Part shown: piece by piece, positions 8,651-17,080 of the stretch
How positions within the stretch are numbered: the stretch's first letter is position 1
How the letters are laid out: each line of letters opens with the position of its first letter
DNA from: Stenotrophomonas maltophilia
GTDB taxonomy: Bacteria > Pseudomonadota > Gammaproteobacteria > Xanthomonadales > Xanthomonadaceae
Reading direction: 5' to 3'
Length of the DNA: 64,000 nucleotides
Assembly: GCA_002364755.1 (NCBI GenBank)
Contig: DEZI01000036.1
Coordinates: forward strand, 46,914 to 110,913
Made by a program: the position numbers and the translations under genes
Notes under the pieces: generated by a model
Told to the model about the DNA's origin: nothing
Database searches by the model: none
What the model saw: only the letters and a program-made list of their open reading frames with translations

Positions 8651-10012
8651 TCAGTTACCTCGTTGCTTGTAGATGTGATTGGGGTTCAGCTTCGCCTTGT
8701 TGTCGGCGGCGCGTTGGTCGGCCATGGAAGCCGGTTGTGTGGTGACGACCTGGGTGCTGCGGCCTTCCTCCGCCTTCATCGACAGCAGCTGTGCACGCAC
8801 CGTGTCGAGGTCGGTGCTCTTCTCGATGAAGCTGGCGGCGAGGGTGTCATCGCCGCGCAGCGCCGCAGCACAGGCGTCCTGCACTGCGGTCGCGTACTCG
8901 ATGGCGCTGGCCGCCGGTTCCCCCTCCTGCAGGGGGCGGCGCAGCAGGGCCACCGCGAGCGCCGGCGGCAGCTCACTGGTTGCAACCGCAGCTGCCAATG
9001 CGGCGGCCGGGTTCTCCACCACGGCTGCAGGCGGCGCGGGTGCGGCCTCTGGCACCGGCAGCGTTGCCGATGCCTCCGGGTCGTCGTCCGGATCAGAGTT
9101 GCCCGGCGCGGGCGGCGGCGGCGATTCGGCCGCGCCGAGGTGCGCGATCAGGTCGTGCCAGGTGCCGAGCCGGGTAGCGAAGCCAACTGCCACGGCGGCC
9201 TGGCCGCGGTAGCAGGCCGCCTCAGTAGCGCTCACTGCCGCAGCATCCATGCCGAGATTCCGCGCCACGGTGTCCACGAACATCGTGCGCATGTCCTCCA
9301 GATCAGCCAGCGCCTGGGCGTGCGCCTCTTCGCTGAGCGGGAAGTTCGGGTTGAAGTCGACCTTGCGAGCGCCGGCGAACAGCGGGGTCACCTTCAGGCC
9401 GATCTGGGCGTTGTTGCCGCTCCAGTCGTGGTGATAGCAGACCACGCCCACCGACCCGACACCGCCGGTACGGCTAATCCAGATCTCGTCGCACGCCGAA
9501 GCGAGGGCGAAGCCGGCGGAATACGCATGGTCATCGACCAGCGCATAGATCGGCTTCCGGCCTCGTGACGCGAAGATGTGGTCGACCAGGTCGAAGCAGC
9601 CCGACGCCATGCCGCCCGGCGTATCCAGTCGCAGGATGATGGACGTCACCGCATCGTCGTTCAGCAGTTGGTCGAAGGTGTCGCGTACTGCGGCATAGCT
9701 CACCGGGCCCGGGCCGCTGGCGCCAGGCATCGGCCGGTTCACCATGCCGCCGGAGAGATTGATCACACCGATCAGGTTTTGCGGTGCATCCGCCCGCTGC
9801 ACACCGGTACCCGAAATGTCCAGGCGGTCGGCCTTCAGCACGCTGTCGTCGCTGGTGACCTTCCCTTCCAGATAGCCGCCCACCAGCGCTTCGCCGATAG
9901 CCGGCTGCACCAGCAGGGGCTGATTGAGGACCGCGGCGGCGAGCGAGGCCACCACGGGCGCACGGCTGCCGCGCCCCAGCATTCGGGCCAACAGGCCAGG
10001 CTTACTCGTCAT
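8651..10012 (-). CDS. Head maturation protease, S49/SppA family (gpC-like), probably with scaffold C-terminus
   Basis: I prefer the ATG at 10012 (MTSKPGLLARMLGRG, 453 residues) because AAAGGA lies six bases upstream; an in-frame ATG at 10027 is possible. The S49 core is clear: LRLDTPGGMASGCFDLVDHI forms the oxyanion region and DDHAYSAGFALASACDEIW carries the nucleophile Ser165. The C-terminal 170 residues are Ala/Pro/Glu-rich and may supply the scaffold, as Nu3 does inside lambda C. It degrades scaffold and itself during procapsid maturation. It overlaps the end of the portal gene. Confidence 0.9.
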   Translation of the reverse strand: MTSKPGLLARMLGRGSRAPVVASLAAAVLNQPLLVQPAIGEALVGGYLEGKVTSDDSVLKADRLDISGTGVQRADAPQNLIGVINLSGGMVNRPMPGASGPGPVSYAAVRDTFDQLLNDDAVTSIILRLDTPGGMASGCFDLVDHIFASRGRKPIYALVDDHAYSAGFALASACDEIWISRTGGVGSVGVVCYHHDWSGNNAQIGLKVTPLFAGARKVDFNPNFPLSEEAHAQALADLEDMRTMFVDTVARNLGMDAAAVSATEAACYRGQAAVAVGFATRLGTWHDLIAHLGAAESPPPPAPGNSDPDDDPEASATLPVPEAAPAPPAAVVENPAAALAAAVATSELPPALAVALLRRPLQEGEPAASAIEYATAVQDACAAALRGDDTLAASFIEKSTDLDTVRAQLLSMKAEEGRSTQVVTTQPASMADQRAADNKAKLNPNHIYKQRGN

Positions 10013-11483
10013 CGTCATTCCTTTCATCGTCGTTGGCGCCAGAGGCGCCGGGTTCGTCGTCCTGCAGGGCACCGGAGGCGTTCGTTCGCCTCGGGTCGCT
10101 GTCGTAGCGAAGCCCGGCGGCGTCTGCACGCGCGTTGTCCTGCGCCTGCTCGGCATCGACCTGTTCGGGATCCTCGCCGGCGCTCAACACCACCTTGCTG
10201 CGCGACTTCAAGCCCGCCCGCACCGCCTTGATTTCGGAGGTCACGTCCTGAACCGGGTGGCTCCAGGGCCAGCCCTCGGGCACCCACAGGGTTTCGGTCA
10301 CGTCGTCGCGCAGGACCGCATAGCGCGGCACCTTCAGCAGACCCGACAGCACTGCCTGGTCCATGAAGGCGTCGCGGACCCGCTGGCAGAACATGGGGAT
10401 CATGAAGAGCCACTGGTCCTGCTCGATGACCCGGCGGAACTCGTTGAGGATCAGGCGCAGCGCGCGGTCAGAGACGTTGCGCAGGTCACCGGTGAGCACC
10501 TCGTAGGGCACGTCCTGGCTGGCGCAGATCGCCAGCAGGTGCCCGCGCAGGAACTCGGCATAGTCAGAGCCGGCGCTGGGCGGATCGGCAAAGTCGATTT
10601 TCAGCCCAGGCGGCAGCTGCTGCAGGGTGCCAGGTTCGAGGCCACCAATGGCCGTGCCGTCAGCATCCTCGCCGGTAATCAGTTCGCCTACGCCATCGCC
10701 ATCCTCACCCTCTCCATTGGCGTCGGAGGTGATGAACCCGGCGAACAGGTTGGCCAGGGCCTGACGCTCCAGCACCGCATCATCGAGGCGGTCCAGGTTG
10801 AACATGCGCAGCAGAGCCGGCGCCGAGCCCGGCACGCCCCGCATCGCGCCCGCACGGTTTGGCCGGTACAGGTGCAGTACCTGCTCCGCCGGCACGCGCA
10901 CCAGCTCGTTGCCGTTGACTGTCAGCTGAAGGTCGCCCGGGTGCTCCCGGTACATCCAGTAGGCAACGCGGCGGCCGATGCTATCGACCTCGATGCCCTG
11001 CCGGATCACGTTGCCGTTGCTGGCCACGCCGTTGTAGTGCTGCGGGCACTGCTCCGATTCAATCAGCTGCACCTGCAGCGGCACAGGCAAGCCGTCCTCG
11101 GGCCGCCGGTACCGGATGCGGGCGAACACCTCGCCGGCCTCTTTCCACTCGCGCCAGGCGAGCGCCTGCAGGCCTTCCCACACCAGCACGCCGTCGGCGT
11201 CAGCGTACTTGCCCCAACGGGTCCACAGCTTGGTGACCTTCTTCTTGTGCTCCTTCGTGCCCCAGATCGGCTTCGCCTGGATACCGGTGGCGATGCCGTT
11301 CGACACGCTCTTGTTGAGCGCGCTGACCATCCAAGGGTCATTCCGGGCCAGGTGCCGTGCCCGTGCCAGCAGCGTCGGCAGACCCAACAGCGATGCGTTG
11401 GGCCCGAGCGACGTCGGCCGGAAGGTACGAAGGCGGCGGCCGTTGCCGGCGGCGCGATAGCTGCTCTCGGCGGTATCAGACAT
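10002..11483 (-). CDS. Portal protein, lambda family (gpB-like)
   Basis: The start at 11483 (MSDTAESSYRAAGNGRRLRT, 493 residues) overlaps the end of gpW as ATGTCTGA. The protein has the lambda-type portal signature: ARHLARNDPWMVSALNKSVS near the start, EVFARIRYRR, LHLYRPNRAGAMRGVPG around residue 215, and a C-terminal acidic tail (DDERNDDDE). It forms the dodecameric ring through which DNA enters and leaves the capsid and to which terminase docks. The length is near the lambda B value of about 530. It is followed directly by the protease gene. Confidence 0.94.
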   Translation of the reverse strand: MSDTAESSYRAAGNGRRLRTFRPTSLGPNASLLGLPTLLARARHLARNDPWMVSALNKSVSNGIATGIQAKPIWGTKEHKKKVTKLWTRWGKYADADGVLVWEGLQALAWREWKEAGEVFARIRYRRPEDGLPVPLQVQLIESEQCPQHYNGVASNGNVIRQGIEVDSIGRRVAYWMYREHPGDLQLTVNGNELVRVPAEQVLHLYRPNRAGAMRGVPGSAPALLRMFNLDRLDDAVLERQALANLFAGFITSDANGEGEDGDGVGELITGEDADGTAIGGLEPGTLQQLPPGLKIDFADPPSAGSDYAEFLRGHLLAICASQDVPYEVLTGDLRNVSDRALRLILNEFRRVIEQDQWLFMIPMFCQRVRDAFMDQAVLSGLLKVPRYAVLRDDVTETLWVPEGWPWSHPVQDVTSEIKAVRAGLKSRSKVVLSAGEDPEQVDAEQAQDNARADAAGLRYDSDPRRTNASGALQDDEPGASGANDDERNDDDE

Positions 11484-11691
11484 TGCCGGTCCCCGATTGG
11501 TAGAGGCGCACGACGCGGCGGCGCCGCGGTACACCTGCGGCCTGGCCCAGCTCATCGCGCATCTGCTTCAGCAGGCGGCGCATTTCCACCAGGCTCTGGT
11601 AGGTCACGGTGCGGTCGGCATATCGGACGCTCAGCACGCCGGCCGCGATCGCGGCTTCCAGTTGTTCGACTTGCTTGGTGGTGAATGCCAT
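11476..11691 (-). CDS. Head-tail joining protein gpW
   Basis: This 71-residue protein (MAFTTKQVEQLEAAIAAG) has the gpW fold signature: two helices around a short beta hairpin (GVLSVRYADRTVTYQSLVEM) and a basic C-terminus (GVPRRRRVVRLYQSG). The ATG at 11691 begins one base after the terminase stop, which argues against the longer upstream start. The family acts late in head completion, stabilising packaged DNA and preparing the site for the connector. Its position between terminase large subunit and portal is that of lambda W. Confidence 0.9.
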   Translation of the reverse strand: MAFTTKQVEQLEAAIAAGVLSVRYADRTVTYQSLVEMRRLLKQMRDELGQAAGVPRRRRVVRLYQSGTGNV

Positions 11692-11692
11692 T

Positions 11693-13780
11693 TCAGCGTC
11701 CCAGGTACTTGCTTCGGATGACGCGGCGGGTGCGCGCACGCGGCATTGGCGCCGGCGCGACGTCGTCTGCCCTCACGTCTGGGTTGTCGTCCCACGGCGC
11801 TGCCCATGGCGGCGGCGCGGTCCAGTTGATGGCCGGAACCTTCAGCCACAGCGCCATGCCTTCGGCATAGCCGCACAGGTCGAACGCCTCATTGCGTCGT
11901 TTCGCCAGGTTCTCCCAGCCCTTGGCCGTCCTCGATTCCGCTGTCAGCTCGGCGTAGAACGCTTCCGGCAGCCAGTCGGGGAAGTGGTAGTAGCCCGGGC
12001 CCGGCTCGGCCCGCTTCACGTTGGCGTCGACGGTGTCCTTCAGGCGGTCGACGTTGAGCAGCAGCTGCGGCACATCGCCCTTCGACCCTGATTTGCGGTC
12101 CCGGCGCTTGCTGCTGTCGGGGAAGGTCTCGCGGAACAACCCGCCCTCGCGGCGCGCATCGCCCTTGATCAGCCTGACCCTGGCGTGCAGCTTCCGGGCC
12201 CTTAGCGAACGCCAGAACTCCAGCGCGCGCACCGACGTGCCCGACTTGCCGCCCCAGTCGATGCCCACGGCGTGGACTGGCATGCTGCGGCCGGTGCCAT
12301 CGTCCAGCGGGTAGCGACGGCTGATGACCTTCTCGACCAGGCGTTCCCAGTCTTCCAGGTACTTCGGCGGGTCCAGCGGCAGGAAGCTGCCCGAGCCATC
12401 CTCGCGCTTGGACGTGCGCAGGGTGAAGGAATCCACCACCCAGCGCTCCAGCTGCCCGGATTCTCCGATACCGAAGCCCAGCACCAGCACCACGAACCGG
12501 TTGGCCTGGACGTCGACCTCAGCCAGCAGGAAGCGCACGCCAGCGGGCACCGCGCCAGCAGGCCAGACCTCGGCGCGCTCCTGCATCTCGTTCGGGTCGC
12601 TGGCCGACCGCGCCGCCATCGGTACGTAGTTGATCGCCCCGTCCACGTTGTGCGTGGTCTTCAGCGGGCGCTCTTCGCCGGTGGTGGCGAAGGTGCGCAG
12701 CGCCTGTAGGTAGCGCTCGATCAACGATTCCCAGGACTGATAGGACGCGGCGACACCGCCGAGCCAGTAGCTGGCGATGCGCGCCTCCGGCCGTTCGCCG
12801 GTGACCGTTCCATCGGCGTGCACGACCTGGCCCTCCGCAGCCCAGACGCCGCTGCGGTTCATCCCATCCTTCCACCGGTGCTGCAGCCCCACACCACAGT
12901 GCGGGCAGTGCAGCAGCGAATAGTGCCGCGCCATCTTCTGCACGTCGTCCAGCACGACGCGCTCGAGCAGTTCCTCCATCGGCGGCAGCGCGAACCCGTC
13001 ATAGCCGGGTGCTGCCTGGAACCGCTCTCCGCACTCCGGGCAGGGCCAGTACCAGCGGCGGCGGTCACCACGCGCATACAGCGCGGCAATGCCAGCGGCC
13101 GGTGGGCCTTGGTGCGGATGCAGCGGCTTCCACGCGCCGTCGGCGTAGTCCGTTGCCGGGCTCGACTCGGCCACCACCATTCCGGCCGACATGTAGGTCT
13201 GCGTGCGCTTCAGGCCCAGGCCGAAGCACTCATCGATCGTCAGGTCGCCCGTGTAGTTGTCCACGTCCGTCATCAGGACGTCGTGGATGTCCTTGCCCGA
13301 GAGCACCGACACAGACGGCCAGCCCATGCGCAGCGACATTCCCGACCGGAAGAACTTCAGCAGGATGTTGTCGTCGTGGGCACGCGGGCTCAACCGAGAG
13401 CGTAGCTCTGGGCTGGCGGCGATGCTGCGAGCGATACGGGTCTTGCTGTAGTCCTCGGCCGCATCCTTGGACATCTGCACGACCATGGCGTCGGCCGGGT
13501 TGCAGGTGATCAGGTAGGCCAGGCGCGCATCGATCAGCGAGATGGTCTTGCCCGACCGCGCCGGCCCTACGAACACCACGGCCTCGTAATGACGGCTGCC
13601 GGTCGTATCCAGCGGCTCGACCATGTAGGGCGTGGTGTCCGGATCCCAGGAACCGGCCGCGCCGGCGGCATTGGCCACCTGCAGCACCCGTGCGCCCTCG
13701 CTCACCCTGATGCGGCGCGGCGGCCGGATCATCTCGGCAACGCCTTGGCGCACGCTACGCGCTGTCGCGTACGTCGTCAT
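11693..13780 (-). CDS. Terminase large subunit (gpA family)
   Basis: The likely start at 13780 gives 695 residues (MTTYATARSVRQGVAEMI). The packaging ATPase region shows YEAVVFVGPARSGKTISLID as Walker A and a later MTDVDNYTG region. A zinc-finger-like pair (CPECGERF, then HCPHCGVG) lies near residues 255-310, and the nuclease region includes LLAEVDVQANRFVVLVLGFG and VGIDWGGKSGTSV. It cuts cos and translocates DNA into the procapsid, paired with the Nu1-type small subunit just upstream. The start overlaps the small-subunit gene by 26 bases. Confidence 0.94.
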   Translation of the reverse strand: MTTYATARSVRQGVAEMIRPPRRIRVSEGARVLQVANAAGAAGSWDPDTTPYMVEPLDTTGSRHYEAVVFVGPARSGKTISLIDARLAYLITCNPADAMVVQMSKDAAEDYSKTRIARSIAASPELRSRLSPRAHDDNILLKFFRSGMSLRMGWPSVSVLSGKDIHDVLMTDVDNYTGDLTIDECFGLGLKRTQTYMSAGMVVAESSPATDYADGAWKPLHPHQGPPAAGIAALYARGDRRRWYWPCPECGERFQAAPGYDGFALPPMEELLERVVLDDVQKMARHYSLLHCPHCGVGLQHRWKDGMNRSGVWAAEGQVVHADGTVTGERPEARIASYWLGGVAASYQSWESLIERYLQALRTFATTGEERPLKTTHNVDGAINYVPMAARSASDPNEMQERAEVWPAGAVPAGVRFLLAEVDVQANRFVVLVLGFGIGESGQLERWVVDSFTLRTSKREDGSGSFLPLDPPKYLEDWERLVEKVISRRYPLDDGTGRSMPVHAVGIDWGGKSGTSVRALEFWRSLRARKLHARVRLIKGDARREGGLFRETFPDSSKRRDRKSGSKGDVPQLLLNVDRLKDTVDANVKRAEPGPGYYHFPDWLPEAFYAELTAESRTAKGWENLAKRRNEAFDLCGYAEGMALWLKVPAINWTAPPPWAAPWDDNPDVRADDVAPAPMPRARTRRVIRSKYLGR

Positions 13781-14258
13781 CGGTGATGCCCTCATACATG
13801 GATTGCCGGACGCGATCGCACTCGTCCTGGACCTTGACCACCTGCTCTGGCGTGAGCCCTGCCTTGCGCTCGAGCACATCAGGCAGCGTGTCGAAGAACT
13901 GCACGACCTTTTTCACCAGCTCGGCGTAGTCGGCCTCGACCTCTGCGGCCGGCAACAGCTGCCCGATGGTCGACTCGACCTTCAGGCGCTCGTTCTCCGA
14001 CTGGTAGTAGGCGCGGCGTTCCATCGGTGGCAGGTCGCGCGGATCGACCACGCCCTCCGCGCCGAACGCCGCAGCGCCCGGATTCACCAGCGCAGGGGCC
14101 GCGTCGGCCAGGCGATAGACGTCGTGCCCAGCACGCTTGGTCAGCGGCGGGACGCCGGCCTCCTTCAGGCGCTTGCTGGCCGTTCGGCGGTCCATCCCGA
14201 ACTCATCCGCCAGCCTGGCCACGGACCAGCCTTTGGTGAATTCGTGGATGTCAGCCAT
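13755..14258 (-). CDS. Terminase small subunit (Nu1-like, DUF1441 type)
   Basis: This 167-residue protein starts MADIHEFTKGWSVARLADEF, a winged-helix DNA-recognition segment (GMDRRTASKRLKEAGVPP), followed by a long helical region (YYQSENERLKVESTIGQLLP) and a C-terminal part that should contact the large subunit. It resembles the DUF1441/Nu1 group of terminase small subunits that bind the cos-adjacent recognition site. It is the first gene of the leftward head operon, next to the gene-free interval at 14,262-14,449 that should hold cos. Confidence 0.87.
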   Translation of the reverse strand: MADIHEFTKGWSVARLADEFGMDRRTASKRLKEAGVPPLTKRAGHDVYRLADAAPALVNPGAAAFGAEGVVDPRDLPPMERRAYYQSENERLKVESTIGQLLPAAEVEADYAELVKKVVQFFDTLPDVLERKAGLTPEQVVKVQDECDRVRQSMYEGITDDDVRDSA

Positions 14259-14261
14259 GTT

Positions 14262-14449
14262 CTACCCGATGCACAGCCTATTCAGGCCAAAAAATGCGGT
14301 TTCTCCCGGCAAAAACCGCCAAATGCGTGGCCTGTGGTGGAGCACCCTAGAGGCCGAAATACTGTCTTTTACCGGGGTCCGAATTCCCCCCGGTGGCTGT
14401 GGATAACCCCAGGGGCCCCGGGCCGTGGAACATTTCGCGTGAAACGCGC
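14262..14449. other. Gene-free interval between Rz1 and Nu1; candidate cos region
   Basis: In lambda, cos lies between the lysis genes and Nu1, and this is the only gap of more than 80 bases between the endolysin and portal genes. It contains GC-rich short palindromic stretches around 14,375-14,430 (GGGGTCCG, CCCCCCGG, GGGGCCCCGGG) and an AT-rich part near 14,288-14,320 that could serve for protein binding or bending. I cannot identify the nick sites. The call rests on position only. Confidence 0.4.
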
Positions 14450-14737
14450 TTAGTCCGCGATATCGGTGGTCGGCGCAGGCTTGCCCTGCACTTGGTCGAC
14501 GGCATCGAGCTGTGCCTCGTACTGAAGGAGGCATCGCTTCCTTCCGTTGCTCACGTCGAACACCTCCGATGGCTTCCCGTCGCGCACCCACCGACAGCGC
14601 TTAGTCAGCGCGGCATCGATGGGAACGTAGGTGGCCACCGGCACTTTGATCACGGCTGGCGCGGGTGCGTTGGGCTTGATGGGTGCGGCACGACAGGCGG
14701 CCAGCAGCATGGCGAGGGCAAACACGATGGCGCGCAT
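14450..14737 (-). CDS. Rz1-like outer-membrane spanin lipoprotein
   Basis: This 95-residue protein has a short hydrophobic signal (MRAIVFALAMLLAACRAAP) with lipobox LAAC at residues 12-15 and a Pro-rich start of the mature part, as in Rz1 o-spanins. It begins one base after the Rz stop rather than being embedded in the Rz gene as in lambda. Together with Rz it fuses inner and outer membranes at the end of lysis. It is longer than lambda Rz1 (60 residues). Cysteines at about 48 and 69 could form disulphides. Confidence 0.83.
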   Translation of the reverse strand: MRAIVFALAMLLAACRAAPIKPNAPAPAVIKVPVATYVPIDAALTKRCRWVRDGKPSEVFDVSNGRKRCLLQYEAQLDAVDQVQGKPAPTTDIAD

Positions 14738-14738
14738 T

Positions 14739-15221
14739 TCAGTACCCCTTCAATGCTGGGCAGGCGGAATCGAGCAGCTCCAGCGCTGCCTTGCAGGTGT
14801 CGGGCCTCTGCTCGTACCGACCGCGCCAGGTAGATGCCTCCTTCTCAGAGGCTTCGATCTTGCCGGCTAGGCTCTGGAGTGCAGCTGCACTCTCTGCCTT
14901 CAAGGCTTCCAGTTTCTCTGCCTCTGCCCGAAGTGCGATTGCCACCTCGGCCAGCCGCTGATCACGAGTGTCCACGTCAGCCTGCAACCGGGCTGCATCG
15001 GCTTTCCAATCGGCCTGGACCTTGATGACCTGGGCGTTCAGATCGCGGATCTTCTGCTCTTTCTCCCAAGCCGTCAGGCCAGAGACCAAGCACCCAAAGG
15101 CCAGCACGGCACACACCAGCTTGACCTTGCTCCCAGGTTTGCCCAGCCAGCGCAGCGCGTCGGCAGCGGCACCCACGACCAGCGCCCACAGCGCGTCCAG
15201 GAATCGAATCAGTACGCTCAT
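14739..15221 (-). CDS. Rz-like inner-membrane spanin
   Basis: This 160-residue protein starts MSVLIRFLDALWALVVG, has a hydrophobic segment around 31-47 (LVCAVLAFGCLVSGLTAW) and then a long periplasmic coiled coil (EKEQKIRDLNAQVIKVQADW to about 130) ending with a Cys-containing tail. This is the type-II membrane layout of i-spanins. It overlaps the holin gene by four bases. It acts with the adjacent Rz1-like lipoprotein in the last step of host lysis. Confidence 0.85.
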   Translation of the reverse strand: MSVLIRFLDALWALVVGAAADALRWLGKPGSKVKLVCAVLAFGCLVSGLTAWEKEQKIRDLNAQVIKVQADWKADAARLQADVDTRDQRLAEVAIALRAEAEKLEALKAESAAALQSLAGKIEASEKEASTWRGRYEQRPDTCKAALELLDSACPALKGY

Positions 15222-15661
15222 GGCTTCTCGCCTCCGATGGCGCCGGTGGCTCTCTCCACCATGCGCACGTAGCCGGGCAGCAGCCGGCGGATCAGGACGC
15301 CGGACAGACCGGCCAGCGGCAGCTGTGGGGCGCCGGCCAGTGCCGGCCAGATGGACGCAGCAACTGCGATGACCCATGCGGCCACGATGGCGTAGGCCAC
15401 CACTGCCACTGCCAGCGCAGCCCAGCGCGCAGCCGTCTGCAGGAATCGGTGGCCACGCCTGCGGTTGGAATCGGCGGCTACTCGCTCTGCGTCCTTCTCC
15501 GGCAGCAACAACACGCCGATCAGTGCGCCGGCCATTGCCACCAGCAGCACGGACTGCGGCACGCCCAGGATGATTCGCTCGGCCTCGCGCAATGCGTCAG
15601 CCGTCGCCGGCGCCACCACCGCAGCGGTGAACGTCCCAACGAAGGTTTTAAGGGTACTCAT
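15218..15661 (-). CDS. Putative phage holin
   Basis: This 147-residue protein starts MSTLKTFVGTFTAAVVAP and has two clear hydrophobic segments (about 36-53, SVLLVAMAGALIGVLLL; and 80-110, AALAVAVVAYAIVAAWVIAV), with a third shorter one possible near 115-125. It lies between the endolysin and Rz genes and overlaps Rz as ATGA. It would form the inner-membrane lesion that releases the endolysin, which has no signal peptide. I assign it from topology and gene order; a LydA-like holin family is plausible but not verified. Confidence 0.75.
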   Translation of the reverse strand: MSTLKTFVGTFTAAVVAPATADALREAERIILGVPQSVLLVAMAGALIGVLLLPEKDAERVAADSNRRRGHRFLQTAARWAALAVAVVAYAIVAAWVIAVAASIWPALAGAPQLPLAGLSGVLIRRLLPGYVRMVERATGAIGGEKP

Positions 15662-15669
15662 CGGCTCGG

Positions 15670-16182
15670 TCACGGCGCCACTGCCCCGCCAGCCTTGCGG
15701 TAGGCAGCCAGCAGCTTCTCCAGAGCGTGCTCCGGCTGGCCGTAGCCTGCGCCCGGCAGGCTCGCCCAGATGTTGCGCACGGCCTTGATGGCGTCGGTGA
15801 TGCGGCCCGCCTGGATCAACGGCAGAGCGCGGCGTTCGCGGATCAGCTGGATGGCCCAGAGATCCTGCGAGAGCGGCCCGAAGTCCGGCAGCTTGAGCAG
15901 CGCGCGGTAGTGGGCATAGTCCTTCATCATGAACTGGTAGCGGCCGGACGCGTTCGAGGTCAGGCCCTTGCCGTTGATGGCCTTCGACTTCCGCCCCCGG
16001 GCGAACGGATGCACCGAGTAGTCGGTGAAGATCTCCGGCACACGGTCGGCACCGGTCACGATCACGTCGTAACCCTGGTTCTTCGTTGCCGGGCTGGTGC
16101 TGGTGCCCTCCGACCAAGCCAGCATGTCCAGGAAGGCGACGACGTTGGTGCCGCCGGCCTGTTGAGCGGTGATCTTGGCCAT
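15670..16182 (-). CDS. Endolysin, lambda R-type lytic transglycosylase (GH104)
   Basis: This 170-residue protein closely matches the lambda R pattern: FLDMLAWSEGTSTS carries the catalytic Glu, followed by GYDVIV, IFTDYSVHPFARG, SGRYQFMMKDY and the strongly conserved NIWASLPGAGYGQPEH near the C-terminus. It cleaves peptidoglycan glycan strands, forming 1,6-anhydro products. The start at 16182 has AGGA seven bases upstream; an in-frame ATG five codons earlier is also possible. It has no signal peptide, consistent with holin-dependent release. The holin gene follows directly. Confidence 0.95.
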   Translation of the reverse strand: MAKITAQQAGGTNVVAFLDMLAWSEGTSTSPATKNQGYDVIVTGADRVPEIFTDYSVHPFARGRKSKAINGKGLTSNASGRYQFMMKDYAHYRALLKLPDFGPLSQDLWAIQLIRERRALPLIQAGRITDAIKAVRNIWASLPGAGYGQPEHALEKLLAAYRKAGGAVAP

Positions 16183-16265
16183 CAGAGGTTCCTGCAAAAG
16201 GGTGCCCGCCCCGCAGCCGGCTGGGCACGAGGGTTGATCCGGTCAGGGAAGCGGGCGTAGATGGA

Positions 16266-16336
16266 GCGGGCCATGGGAATCGAACCCACGTAGTCAGCTT
16301 GGAAGGCTGATGCCTTAGCCACTCGGCCAGGCCCGC
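16266..16336 (-). tRNA. tRNA-Gly (anticodon UCC), prophage-encoded
   Basis: The minus strand folds into a cloverleaf of 71 bases: acceptor GCGGGCC/GGCCCGC (seven pairs), a D arm beginning GCCGAGTGG, anticodon stem TCAGC/GCTGA around loop CTTCCAA (anticodon TCC), a four-base variable region, and a T arm GTGGG-TTCGATT-CCCAT. No CCA is encoded. It lies between the HicAB locus and the endolysin gene, on the late strand. It reads GGA, a codon that should be rare in a high-GC host. Confidence 0.93.
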
Positions 16337-16343
16337 ATATGCA

Positions 16344-16371
16344 AAGGCCCCGCCATTGCTGACGGGGCCTT
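16344..16371 (-). terminator. Hairpin terminator downstream of hicAB
   Basis: A perfect nine-base inverted repeat (AAGGCCCCG at 16344-16352, CGGGGCCTT at 16363-16371) encloses a ten-base loop. It sits 33 bases downstream of the HicB stop and just upstream of tRNA-Gly on the same strand. The arms end in AA/TT rather than a long U-run, so termination strength is uncertain. Confidence 0.65.
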
Positions 16372-16403
16372 GTGACTTGGATCAAATCCGGGATTCCCCG
16401 GAG

Positions 16404-16826
16404 TTACGCAGCGCGGTCGATGCTCAGGCTCAGCGACACGCCCAGCGCGCGCAACGCCTCATCAATCGTGTCGATCTTTGTGGCATGACCGAGGTTGACG
16501 ATGCGATTGACCACCTGCGGCGAGGTGCCCAGACGGCGTGCCAGCTCGGCCGGGGTCACGCCCTGGCCGAGCATCTCATTCAACAGCAGCACCTTTGCGG
16601 AGAAGCCAGTCGGCAGCGGAATGCCGACCTCGCCCCGCCGAAGATCCGAAGGTAGTGGAACCGGCCTGCGGTCTTCGAAGTAGAACTCCATAGCAGTTGC
16701 GAGGGCATCGGCAGCCATCTGGATGGCTTCCCCCTCTGTATCGCCCTGAGTGATCGCCTCCGGAATATCCCGGAAGGTAACCAGGTAGCCGCCGTCTTCC
16801 GGCGTCAGTTTCGCTGGATAGCGCAT
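16404..16826 (-). CDS. hicB: HicB family antitoxin
   Basis: This 140-residue protein begins MRYPAKLTPEDGGYLVTFRD, the partly degraded RNase-H-like HicB fold (GDTEGEAIQMAADALATAME), and ends with an HTH domain (TPAELARRLGTSPQVVNRIV). HicB binds and neutralises HicA and represses its own operon through the HTH domain. The gene follows hicA on the same strand. Repeats over the hicA promoter are good candidates for its operator. Confidence 0.92.
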   Translation of the reverse strand: MRYPAKLTPEDGGYLVTFRDIPEAITQGDTEGEAIQMAADALATAMEFYFEDRRPVPLPSDLRRGEVGIPLPTGFSAKVLLLNEMLGQGVTPAELARRLGTSPQVVNRIVNLGHATKIDTIDEALRALGVSLSLSIDRAA

Positions 16827-16865
16827 GTGTTCAGATGAACCCTCGCGAGTCCAAGTTGCCGCCCC

Positions 16866-17051
16866 TTAAAGGGGCGGTTCCTTGATGCCTAGCTGCTTGA
16901 TGATGGCCTTCCGTGTGCCTTCCTTCATCTCCGCAGCGTGCCTTGGCAGTGTCGATTGCTTCCCTTGGTAGTAGAGCTTGGTGTGATTGGATCCTTCCTT
17001 CATCACCACCCCTAGGGCCTGCAACCACCGCCTGAACTCGCTTGTTTTCAT
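16866..17051 (-). CDS. hicA: HicA family mRNA interferase toxin
   Basis: This 61-residue protein (MKTSEFRRWLQALGVVMKEG) has the small dsRBD-like HicA fold with the catalytic His in SNHTKLYY and the conserved RHAAEMKEGTRKAIIKQLGI helix. The start at 17051 is supported by GGAGGT immediately upstream; the longer frame from 17081 would start inside the promoter. HicA cleaves mRNA independently of translation context and is held inactive by HicB. The toxin-first order is usual for hicAB. Confidence 0.92.
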   Translation of the reverse strand: MKTSEFRRWLQALGVVMKEGSNHTKLYYQGKQSTLPRHAAEMKEGTRKAIIKQLGIKEPPL

Positions 17052-17080
17052 CGACCTCCAATGTAGTTTCGTTGGGGTCA

